Shown here: positions 7,258-13,381 of the stretch, one piece after another
Position numbering within the stretch: position 1 is the first letter of the stretch
How the letters are laid out: the number at the start of each line of letters is the position of its first letter
Source: Nitrospirota bacterium
Lineage (GTDB): Bacteria; Nitrospirota; Thermodesulfovibrionia; Thermodesulfovibrionales; SM23-35
DNA length: 13,381 bases
Direction of reading: 5' to 3'
Assembly (NCBI GenBank): GCA_016212245.1
Contig: JACRGU010000117.1
Coordinates: 1-13,381, forward strand
The notes under the pieces: model-generated
Told to the model about the DNA's origin: nothing
Database searches by the model: none
What the model saw: only the letters and a program-made list of their open reading frames with translations
Program-made: the position numbers and the translations under genes

Positions 7258-8737
7258 TATTCTACTACCTATAATCGGAGTCATTACTATTGGAGCACTG
7301 CTGTTAATTACTATTTTAAGGCTTATTATGTTTCTCCACATGCTTCAACTTGAAGGGTATAGGAGTAAAAGATTTATAAAGTGGCTTATCAATAATCCTA
7401 ATAAAATATTGGCAGTTAGGACTATTAAAGAACCTAAAAAAAAGTTAGTTTTCACTGCAAGGGCTACGAGGCTTTCTATCTTGATGCTGATGTTGTTAAG
7501 CTTTGTGATATACAATCTTTCAAAGCTTTCTCTAATTATCTTTATATCGGGGATATTCTTAACTAGTTTCTTTGCTCCGTTTTTACTTATATTGTCTAAT
7601 ATCCTCATTTATCCCTTGGAGACAGTAATCAACAATCTATATCTTAGATTAGCAAAGAAAAAGATCAAAAAGCTGAAGCCTAAGGTAATTGCCATTACAG
7701 GGAGTTATGGGAAAACAAGCACAAAGGATTTTCTGGCCCATATCCTTTCAACAAAATATAAGGTTTTGAAAGTCCCGGGGAGTTTCAATACCCCGATGGG
7801 TATTTGCAAAATAATAAGGGGTGAGTTAAAACCAGGGCACGAGATATTTATTGTTGAAATGGGAGCGAGAGAGAAGGGTGATATAAAAGAGTTGTGCGAA
7901 CTAGTTAAACCAGAGGTCGGTACAATTACGGCCATAGGTCCGCAGCATCTCGAAATGTTTAAAACCATCAAGAACATAATAGATACAAAATATGAACTGA
8001 TTGAATCATTGCCTGCTAATGGGATAGCAGTATTTAATAATGACGATGAAAATTGCAGGCACCTTGCTAATAGGACACATGATAAAAAGGTTCTACGTTA
8101 TGGAATTAATAAAAATAACAAGAAATTACATCTTATGGCAATGGATATTTCTACGAGTAATCAGGGAATTTATTTCTTAGCACAGAATAGTAGGGGAGAC
8201 GCCGTGCCTTTTTATTGCAAACTTCTGGGTAAGCATAGTGTTTATAACATATTAGCAGCAGCTACAGTTGCTTTGGAATTTGGAATGTCCCTTAATGAAA
8301 TTGCAGAAGCTATAAAGATATTAGAACCTACACCTCATAGGTTACAGTTGATTCGTGGGGCAGGAGGGGTAACTGTAATAGATGATGCCTTTAATACAAA
8401 TCCAGTAGGTGCAAAGATGGCATTGGAAGTGCTGGGTGAGTTTAAAGGTGGAAGAAAGGTCTTAGTGACCCCAGGGCTTGTAGAGCTTGGTGAGAGGGAG
8501 TATGAGGAGAATAAACAGATAGGAATTGCAGCAGCTAAGGTATGTGATTTTGTATTTTTGATCGGGCCTAAGAGGACAAAGCCTATTTTTGAGGGCTTAA
8601 AAGAAGCTGGGTTCCCCGAGACAAATATATTTGTCGAAAAAAGTCTAAAAGATGCAACAGAAAAATTTAAGGATATTTTAAAGGCTGGCGATGTTGTCTT
8701 GTTTGAGAACGACTTGCCGGATACATACAATGAGTGA
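7250..8737 (+). CDS. murF: Membrane-anchored MurF-type Mur ligase
   Basis: 495 residues. The first 120 or so are not the usual MurF substrate-binding domain. Instead there is one N-terminal transmembrane helix (about 3-26), a basic loop with LQLEGYRSKRFIKWL, and a hydrophobic region able to form two or three helices (about 70-125). A MurF-like ligase core follows: P loop TGSYGKTSTK (about 149-158), PGSFNTPMGICK, VEMGAREKGDIKEL, AIGPQHLEMF, the HSVYNILAA block, and the C-terminal DDAFNTNPVGAKMAL typical of MurF. It should add D-Ala-D-Ala to UDP-MurNAc-tripeptide, here at the membrane. ATG 7250 is chosen for AAGGTG at 7235-7240; GTG 7238 is possible. No ordinary murF lies between murE and mraY, so this is probably the working enzyme. 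Confidence 0.85.
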   Translation: MANILLPIIGVITIGALLLITILRLIMFLHMLQLEGYRSKRFIKWLINNPNKILAVRTIKEPKKKLVFTARATRLSILMLMLLSFVIYNLSKLSLIIFISGIFLTSFFAPFLLILSNILIYPLETVINNLYLRLAKKKIKKLKPKVIAITGSYGKTSTKDFLAHILSTKYKVLKVPGSFNTPMGICKIIRGELKPGHEIFIVEMGAREKGDIKELCELVKPEVGTITAIGPQHLEMFKTIKNIIDTKYELIESLPANGIAVFNNDDENCRHLANRTHDKKVLRYGINKNNKKLHLMAMDISTSNQGIYFLAQNSRGDAVPFYCKLLGKHSVYNILAAATVALEFGMSLNEIAEAIKILEPTPHRLQLIRGAGGVTVIDDAFNTNPVGAKMALEVLGEFKGGRKVLVTPGLVELGEREYEENKQIGIAAAKVCDFVFLIGPKRTKPIFEGLKEAGFPETNIFVEKSLKDATEKFKDILKAGDVVLFENDLPDTYNE

Positions 8738-8764
8738 AGCTGAGGAAAGAGAGAAAGATAAAAA

Positions 8765-9949
8765 GTGAAAAGATTAAAGATAGGTGTGATATTTGGTTCG
8801 CGTTCTGTTGAACATGAGGTTTCGATCGTTACTGCTCATCAGGTTATGCAGGCTATTGATAAGGATAAGTATGAAGTTGTGCCAATTTACATCACAAAAG
8901 GGGGATATTGGGTTACTGGCGAAAAACTATTTAATCTTGAAAACTTTAAAGATTTGCCATCATTAATTCCTGATTTAAAGAAAGTTTATATTATACCTGA
9001 TCCCTCTGTTAAATCATTGGTCACGGCATCTAAAAGGTGGTTTAAAGGGGCGCCGTTAAAAATAATAAAAATAATAGATGTAGCCTTTCCCCTCGTTCAT
9101 GGGACATATGGTGAAGATGGCACATTGCAGGGGCTTCTGGAGTTAGCCAACATACCTTATGTTGGTGCAGGTGTCCTTGGCTCGGCTCTTGGAATGGATA
9201 AAATTGCTATGAAAGCAGTTTTTAAAGAAAACCATTTGCCTGTAGCGAACTATGTCTGGTTTTTAAGGAATGAATGGGAAGATAAGCAAGAAAAAATAAT
9301 TGCCAAAATAGAGACGAATCTTAAATACCCTCTTTTTGTAAAACCTGCAAATCTGGGTTCAAGCATAGGCATTTCAAAGGCTAAAAACAGAGAAGATTTG
9401 ATGTACTCCGTGGAAGTTGCCAGCCATTATGACAGACGTTTGATAGTAGAGGAGTCGTTAGAGGGTGCTATAGAAATAAATTGTTCTGTACTTGGCAACG
9501 AAGAACCAATTCCATCGGTGTGTGAACAACCTGTTTCATGGGAAGAATTCTTAAATTATGATGAAAAATATTTGAGGGGCGGTAAGACCTCAGGTTTGAA
9601 AGGTGCGGATCGCCGAATACCTGCTCCAATTTCTCAAGAGCTTACAGAAAAGATTCAGAAATTAGCTATTGATACATTCAGGGCTGTTGATTGTCGTGGT
9701 ATTGCCAGAGTAGATTTTCTTGTTAATACAGAGAAGAGCGAGATATTTATAAACGAAATAAACACCATACCCGGTTCTATTTCTTTTTATTTATGGGAGG
9801 CTACTGGCATCAAATTCTCAGAACTGGTTGATAAGCTTATTGATTTAGCTATAGATGCATATAAAGAAAAAAGTAAGACAACTTATTCCTATGATTCAAA
9901 ATTACTGAAACACATTAGTAGCCCTTCCCCGAAGTTAGGTATTAGGTGA
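8765..9949 (+). CDS. ddl: D-alanine--D-alanine ligase
   Basis: 394 residues, ATP-grasp fold. The catalytic triad of Ddl enzymes is visible: Glu16 in SVEHEVS, Ser199 in LGSSIGIS, and Tyr269 in DEKYL. The tyrosine in the omega loop is the form linked to D-Ala-D-Ala; D-lactate ligases have Phe or His there. The metal-binding C-terminal block reads NEINTIPGSISFYLWE. The start is GTG 8765, which overlaps nothing but follows murF by 27 bases and lies in an AAAGTGA-like sequence; the ribosome binding site (GAGGAAAGAGAG) is rather far. About 20 residues at the C terminus, after the final helix, look like extension, and their DNA (near 9930-9950) resembles the heptamer family. Confidence 0.93.
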   Translation: MKRLKIGVIFGSRSVEHEVSIVTAHQVMQAIDKDKYEVVPIYITKGGYWVTGEKLFNLENFKDLPSLIPDLKKVYIIPDPSVKSLVTASKRWFKGAPLKIIKIIDVAFPLVHGTYGEDGTLQGLLELANIPYVGAGVLGSALGMDKIAMKAVFKENHLPVANYVWFLRNEWEDKQEKIIAKIETNLKYPLFVKPANLGSSIGISKAKNREDLMYSVEVASHYDRRLIVEESLEGAIEINCSVLGNEEPIPSVCEQPVSWEEFLNYDEKYLRGGKTSGLKGADRRIPAPISQELTEKIQKLAIDTFRAVDCRGIARVDFLVNTEKSEIFINEINTIPGSISFYLWEATGIKFSELVDKLIDLAIDAYKEKSKTTYSYDSKLLKHISSPSPKLGIR

Positions 9950-9956
9950 ATGGAGC

Positions 9957-9964
9957 CGTAATAT
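9957..9964 (+). repeat. Right copy of 8-bp direct repeat flanking the cassette
   Basis: CGTAATAT, identical to 6446-6453, spanning the mraY ATG. See the left copy. Confidence 0.45.
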
Positions 9965-11045
9965 GCTATATAGCCTTCTTTACAGCATGCATGACTGGCT
10001 TTCACCCCTGAATGTGTTCAGGTATATCACATTTAGAACATCCCTCGCTGTGCTTTCAGCAATGCTTTTTGCGCTGATATTGGGTCCGTGGATTATAAGC
10101 AGACTAAAGAGATTAAGTATGACACAACAGATAAGAGATGACGGTCCCAGGGCACATATGGGCAAGGCAGGCACCCCTACAATGGGAGGAATCCTGATTA
10201 TAATCTGTATCCTTCTATCTATCTTGCTATGGGGTGACCTGAAGAATATGTATATATGGGTTATGATTATTTCCCTCGCAGGGTTTGGTGGCATTGGCCT
10301 TCTTGATGATTATTTGAAGATTGTAAAGAAAAACCCGAAAGGTCTGCGTGCGTGTTATAAGTTCGGTGCACAGATAGCACTTGCACTTTTAATTGGTATC
10401 TTTCTTTACATGAACCCTAAGGACCCTTACAGCGATGTTCTCAGCGTACCATTCTTCAAAAAATGGCTTTTTGATCTTGGGTGGTTTTATATACCGTTCT
10501 CAATTATTGTGATTGTGGGCTCATCAAATGCAGTTAACCTGACAGATGGTATTGATGGCCTTGCCATAGGGCTTGTGGGTATAGCAGTTCTGGCAAATGG
10601 GGTACTGGTTTATATATCAGGGCATAAGGGACTTGCTCAGTACCTGCAGGTTCTCTATCTGCCAGGCACGGGAGAACTTACAGTTTTTTGTGGTGCTATG
10701 TTAGGTGCTTCTTTAGGTTTTCTCTGGTATAACTCATATCCTGCAGAGGTATTCATGGGAGATGTTGGTTCACTTGGACTTGGTGGTTCACTTGGTACGC
10801 TCGCAGTAATTACAAAGCACGAGATTGTTCTTGCAGTTGTGGGTGGAATATTTGTAATAGAGACCCTTTCTGTTGTCTTTCAGGTGACATCATTCAGGTT
10901 GACTGGCAAGAGGATATTCAAAATGGCACCTATCCACCACCACTTTGAGTTAAAGGGATGGCCGGAACCAAAAGTTATTGTGAGGTTCTGGATAGTCGGA
11001 ATTATACTGGCTCTATTGAGCTTAGCAACATTAAAGGTGAGGTGA
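9963..11045 (+). CDS. mraY: Phospho-N-acetylmuramoyl-pentapeptide transferase MraY
   Basis: 360 residues, exactly the length of E. coli MraY, with about ten transmembrane helices. Transfers phospho-MurNAc-pentapeptide from UDP to undecaprenyl phosphate, making lipid I at the inner membrane. The three key aspartates fall at the same positions as in E. coli: Asp115 and Asp116 in LLDDYLK and Asp267 in FMGDVGSLGLGG. NLTDGIDGLA and the cytoplasmic loop APIHHHFELKGWPEPKV are also intact. ATG 9963 is preceded by GGAG at about 9952. No heptamer arrays or palindromes occur within it, unlike its Mur-ligase neighbours. It ends 2 bases before dacA. Confidence 0.99.
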   Translation: MLYSLLYSMHDWLSPLNVFRYITFRTSLAVLSAMLFALILGPWIISRLKRLSMTQQIRDDGPRAHMGKAGTPTMGGILIIICILLSILLWGDLKNMYIWVMIISLAGFGGIGLLDDYLKIVKKNPKGLRACYKFGAQIALALLIGIFLYMNPKDPYSDVLSVPFFKKWLFDLGWFYIPFSIIVIVGSSNAVNLTDGIDGLAIGLVGIAVLANGVLVYISGHKGLAQYLQVLYLPGTGELTVFCGAMLGASLGFLWYNSYPAEVFMGDVGSLGLGGSLGTLAVITKHEIVLAVVGGIFVIETLSVVFQVTSFRLTGKRIFKMAPIHHHFELKGWPEPKVIVRFWIVGIILALLSLATLKVR

Positions 11046-11047
11046 CC

Positions 11048-12112
11048 ATGGGAAAGTTTAAAGTTAAAAGTTTAAAGTTAAAAGTTAATACAAAGATTCT
11101 TCTATATCTTTTGGTTTTTTCACTTTTCACTTTTCACTTTTCACTTTTCACTTCTTATGCGGAGGAGATTCGTTCTCGTGCCGCCCTTGTTATGGATGCG
11201 TCAACAGGAAGGGTGCTTTATGCAAAAAATCCAAACCTTAAGCTTCCTCCTGCGAGTACAACAAAGCTGATGACTGCTATTGTGGCAATTGAAAAGGCAG
11301 ACCTCAATGATGTTATTACTATAAGCAAAAGAGCAGTCAGTGTTGCTCCAACAAAGGCTGGATTTAAGGCAGGAGAAAAGGTAACAATTGAGGCGCTTCT
11401 TTATGCAGCGCTTCTCAGGTCTGCAAATGATGCTGCTACAGCCCTTGCAGAAGCTGTAGCTGGTTCAGAAGCTAAGTTTGTCCAGCTTATGAATAGAAAG
11501 GCGATTGCCATTGGAGCAAAGGATACAAAATTCATAAACCCACATGGACTTCCTGGCCCTGGCCAGTATATTACAGCCCATGACCTTTCAAAGATAATGA
11601 GACATGCGCTCAAATATCCCAGACTGAAAGAGATCATTGGGACCCGTGTTGCAGAGGTCTCGACAGAAAGGGGGAAGGCCCTATTTCTTGAAAACACAAA
11701 CAGACTTTTGTGGGTTGATGAAGACCTTGTGGGTGGTAAGACAGGATATACCCGTAAGGCAGGGCATTGTTTTGCATGTGCCGGTGAACGTGAAAAGAAT
11801 ACAGTTGTAGTTGCCCTCCTCGGCAGTCCAAGCAGGGAAAACCTATGGAAAGAAGCAGAATTACTGATTGATAAGGGATTCCAGATAATGGCAAATAAAG
11901 AAGAACCTGTCATCTATTTTACAAAGGCAGATTATGATGCGCTTAATGTGAAGAAGGCATCGTATAAGAAAAGTTCAAAGTTCAAAGTTCAAAGTTCAAA
12001 GACAAAGACAGAATTTGCAAAGAAAAAGGGGAAGATAAAAACAATTGCAAATGGCAAGATAGGGAAAGATTACAGGGTTGCAAAGAAAGGTGAGGATGGG
12101 AATAAAGGATAA
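11048..12112 (+). CDS. dacA: Serine-type D-Ala-D-Ala carboxypeptidase DacA-like (PBP5/6 family)
   Basis: 354 residues. Removes the terminal D-Ala of pentapeptide stems in the periplasm. Motifs: SxxK as STTK (Ser70-Lys73), SxN as SAN (125-127) and KTG (231-233). Residues 1-38 are a signal peptide with a likely cut after SYA, before EEIRSR. Its Lys-rich n-region and Phe/Leu-rich h-region are both encoded by heptamer repeats. After the catalytic domain there is no clear PBP5 second domain or amphipathic anchor; instead a Lys-rich tail of about 50 residues contains another heptamer array. ATG 11048 follows GGTGAGGTG; longer in-frame starts inside mraY would destroy the signal peptide. It overlaps murD by 17 bp. 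Its place between mraY and murD is unusual. Confidence 0.92.
   Translation: MGKFKVKSLKLKVNTKILLYLLVFSLFTFHFSLFTSYAEEIRSRAALVMDASTGRVLYAKNPNLKLPPASTTKLMTAIVAIEKADLNDVITISKRAVSVAPTKAGFKAGEKVTIEALLYAALLRSANDAATALAEAVAGSEAKFVQLMNRKAIAIGAKDTKFINPHGLPGPGQYITAHDLSKIMRHALKYPRLKEIIGTRVAEVSTERGKALFLENTNRLLWVDEDLVGGKTGYTRKAGHCFACAGEREKNTVVVALLGSPSRENLWKEAELLIDKGFQIMANKEEPVIYFTKADYDALNVKKASYKKSSKFKVQSSKTKTEFAKKKGKIKTIANGKIGKDYRVAKKGEDGNKG
11053..11087 (+). repeat. Heptamer array AAAGTTW (x5), left arm, encoding the DacA signal-peptide n-region
   Basis: Five 7-mers: AAAGTTT, AAAGTTA, AAAGTTT, AAAGTTA, AAAGTTA. Translated as KFKVKSLKLKV. It pairs imperfectly with the opposite-orientation array at 11120-11154 (about 27 of 35 positions). 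Confidence 0.92.
11120..11154 (+). repeat. Heptamer array TCACTTT (x5), right arm, encoding the DacA signal-peptide h-region
   Basis: Four perfect TCACTTT units and a final TCACTTC. Translated as FSLFTFHFSLFT. The reverse complement is AAAGTGA, of the same family as the left arm; 32 bases separate the arms. Confidence 0.93.
11972..11999 (+). repeat. Heptamer array AGTTCAA (x4) in the dacA tail
   Basis: Four perfect AGTTCAA units, translated as SSKFKVQSSK in the Lys-rich C-terminal tail. No inverted partner is close by. Confidence 0.95.
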
Positions 12113-13381
12113 AAAAGTAACCGTAGTAGGCCTTGCCAGGAGCGGCGTAGGCGCAGCAAACCTTTTATCAGAACTCGGAGCTGATGTAACAGTAACAGAC
12201 AAAAAAACAGAATATGAATTAAATGATTTTGTAAAAAAGCTTAATTCTTCTATAAAACGTGTATTAGGAGGACACCCGGAAGATATATTCATATCAGCTG
12301 ATATGATAGTCGTCAGCCCTGGCGTTCAGCTTGACATTCCACCCATTGCTAATGCAAAAGCAAAAGGCATTCCGATAATTGGCGAGCTTGAACTTGCATA
12401 TCAGATAATTCCTACCCCCTTTCTCGCTGTTACAGGAACGAATGGTAAGTCAACCACAACAGCCCTGCTTGACTTTATGATGAGAAAAGGTGGTTTTGAA
12501 ACCATTTTAGGTGGGAATATAGGAAATACATTGACAGAGGAAATCCGTAAGACGTTAGGCGTAAGGGGTAAGGGGATAAATGATGATTCGTCTCACGCCT
12601 CACGCCTCACGCCTTACGACTACATCGTTGCTGAGGTATCGAGCTTTCAGCTCGAGTCAATAAAGGATTTCAGGCCAAAGGGTGCTACTATCCTGAACAT
12701 TACCCCTGATCACCTTGACCGATATCACTCATTCGAAGAATACAGAGATGCAAAGGCAAAGATATTTGAAAACCAGCAGGGGGACGATTTTCTGGTAATT
12801 AATGCAGATGACCCTGAGACAATAAAAGTTGAAAGTGAAAAGTTGAAAGTGAAAAGTAAAAACCAAAGGATCTTTTACTTCAGTCGTAAAAGAGAGGTCG
12901 AAGGTATTTATTTCAAAGAGGGGCGAATCTATTGTAATTTCTCTGACTCGTCACTCCCCGGCCTCGCTCAGCGAAGCGGGGCGGGCGTCACTCGTCACTC
13001 GTCACTTATCGCTGCTGATGAGATAAAGATAAAGGGTGTCCATAACCTGGAGAATGCCATGGCTGCTTCGGCCATGGCTCTCCTTGCAGACTGCCCACTG
13101 GAGGCAGTAATAGATTCCTTGAGAGAATTTCCTGGTCTTGAGCACAGGCTTGAATTTGTCAGAGAGATAAATGGCATCAGATATATCAATGATTCAAAAG
13201 GGACTAATGTAGGTGCAGTCATCAAGTCACTTGAAAGCTTTACGGAGCCAATTGTTTTAATCGCAGGTGGAAGAGATAAGGCAGGAGATTTTTCGTTACT
13301 GAGACATTTAGTGAGAGAAAGGGTAAGGGCAATTGTATTAATTGGTGAGGCAAGCGAAAAGATAAAAAAAGCTCTCGGTGA
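12096..13381 (+). CDS. murD: UDP-MurNAc-L-alanine--D-glutamate ligase MurD (3' end outside window)
   Basis: 428 codons are present and the frame is open at the right edge. Adds D-Glu to UDP-MurNAc-L-Ala. Seen: N-terminal Rossmann-like VTVVGLARSGVGAANLL, SPGV, P loop TGTNGKSTTT (from residue 113), GGNIGNTL, AEVSSFQLE, ITPDHLDRYHSFEEY with AKAKIF, HNLENAMAA, PGLEHRLEFV, NDSKGTN and the C-terminal IAGGRDKAGDF. ATG 12096 overlaps the dacA end by 17 bp and has GGTGAGG just before it. Three heptamer-array insertions lie between conserved blocks: residues 151-175 (before the AEVSSFQLE strand), 244-255, and 284-304. The last contains the 30-bp hairpin shared with murE. Motifs on both sides are intact, so it is likely functional. 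Confidence 0.96.
   Translation, partial: MGIKDKKVTVVGLARSGVGAANLLSELGADVTVTDKKTEYELNDFVKKLNSSIKRVLGGHPEDIFISADMIVVSPGVQLDIPPIANAKAKGIPIIGELELAYQIIPTPFLAVTGTNGKSTTTALLDFMMRKGGFETILGGNIGNTLTEEIRKTLGVRGKGINDDSSHASRLTPYDYIVAEVSSFQLESIKDFRPKGATILNITPDHLDRYHSFEEYRDAKAKIFENQQGDDFLVINADDPETIKVESEKLKVKSKNQRIFYFSRKREVEGIYFKEGRIYCNFSDSSLPGLAQRSGAGVTRHSSLIAADEIKIKGVHNLENAMAASAMALLADCPLEAVIDSLREFPGLEHRLEFVREINGIRYINDSKGTNVGAVIKSLESFTEPIVLIAGGRDKAGDFSLLRHLVRERVRAIVLIGEASEKIKKALG
12546..12618 (+). repeat. Inverted pair of heptamer arrays in murD
   Basis: Left arm 12546-12573: CGTAAGA, CGTTAGG, CGTAAGG, GGTAAGG. Right arm 12591-12618 in opposite orientation: TCTCACG, CCTCACG, CCTCACG, CCTTACG. The arms are complementary at about 22 of 28 positions, with a 17-base spacer. 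Read through as a loop of about 25 residues. Confidence 0.88.
12825..12859 (+). repeat. Heptamer array AAAGTKR (x5) in murD
   Basis: Units alternate AAAGTTG and AAAGTGA twice, then AAAGTAA, making a 14-bp higher-order unit. Translated as KVESEKLKVKSK. Confidence 0.92.
12945..13007 (+). repeat. Heptamer array GTCACTC in murD, interrupted by the 30-bp hairpin
   Basis: A partial unit at 12945-12949 and GTCACTC at 12950-12956, then the 30-bp insert, then GTCACTC at 12987-12993 and 12994-13000 and GTCACTT at 13001-13007. Removing 12957-12986 leaves an unbroken array. Confidence 0.93.
12957..12986 (+). repeat. 30-bp hairpin element, copy 2 (in murD)
   Basis: Differs from the murE copy (6016-6045) at two positions only (T to A in the loop, A to G near the end). 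Translated as PGLAQRSGAG, the same frame and orientation as in murE. Like copy 1, it sits directly after ACTC. Confidence 0.93.

Noticed and set aside
8730..8768. Twelve-residue frame between murF and ddl as a leader peptide
   Set aside because: No recognisable leader features; it most likely reflects chance in a purine-rich spacer, though its GTGA overlap with ddl could assist coupling.
8765..9949. Ddl as a D-Ala-D-Lac or D-Ala-D-Ser ligase (vancomycin-resistance type)
   Set aside because: The omega-loop tyrosine (DEKY) of D-Ala-D-Ala ligases is present, and no vanH, vanX or regulator-like gene is nearby.
5021..13007. CRISPR array
   Set aside because: Units are 7 bp in direct contact with no spacers, and lie inside coding genes.
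13056..13079. Two GCCATGGC palindromes in murD
   Set aside because: They encode the conserved Ala/Met-rich helix after HNLEN; codon choice for Ala-Met explains them.

Overview
The window is a stretch of bacterial chromosome with every gene on the + strand. It joins the end of a type II secretion operon (gspM-like, gspN) to the 5' half of a division and cell wall (dcw) cluster. Two secretion-pseudopilus genes, an outer-membrane-type secretion locus and a MurE with the meso-diaminopimelate motif DNPR all point to a diderm with DAP-type peptidoglycan. Moderate GC, the gene style and the abundance of short intragenic repeats suggest Nitrospirota or a neighbouring deltaproteobacteria-like lineage. 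That placement is a guess from pattern, not from a search.

Layout: 3-1285 is the end of the secretion operon. 1286-1408 is the only real intergenic gap. It holds a near-consensus sigma-70 promoter (TTGACA, 17 bp, TATATT) followed by three GTGG boxes spaced exactly 10 bp apart, which look like the MraZ operator. From 1409 to the right edge there is one tightly packed transcription unit: mraZ, rsmH, ftsL, ftsI, murE, an alpha/beta hydrolase, a membrane-anchored murF variant, ddl, mraY, dacA and murD (cut by the window end). Most junctions overlap by 4-17 bp or abut.

Together these genes regulate the operon (MraZ), methylate 16S rRNA (RsmH), build the divisome (FtsL, FtsI), and make UDP-MurNAc-pentapeptide (MurD, MurE, Ddl, MurF). 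They also move it onto lipid I (MraY) and trim cross-linked peptides (DacA). Two departures from the usual dcw order stand out. The place of ordinary murF is taken by a hydrolase / TM-MurF / Ddl cassette flanked by an 8-bp direct repeat, and dacA sits between mraY and murD.

The most unusual feature is a family of heptanucleotide tandem arrays inside the coding sequences of murE, dacA and murD, and at the gspM/gspN junction. Each array has its own unit, but all fit the degenerate consensus NNRMGTK (on one strand or the other). Some arrays are arranged as inverted pairs; one pair encodes nearly the whole DacA signal peptide. In both murE and murD an array is interrupted by the same 30-bp hairpin element (28/30 identical), read in the same frame. 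Precise removal of the element restores an unbroken heptamer array. murE also carries two GC-rich palindromes with G-quadruplex-type G runs. All of these insertions keep essential genes open.
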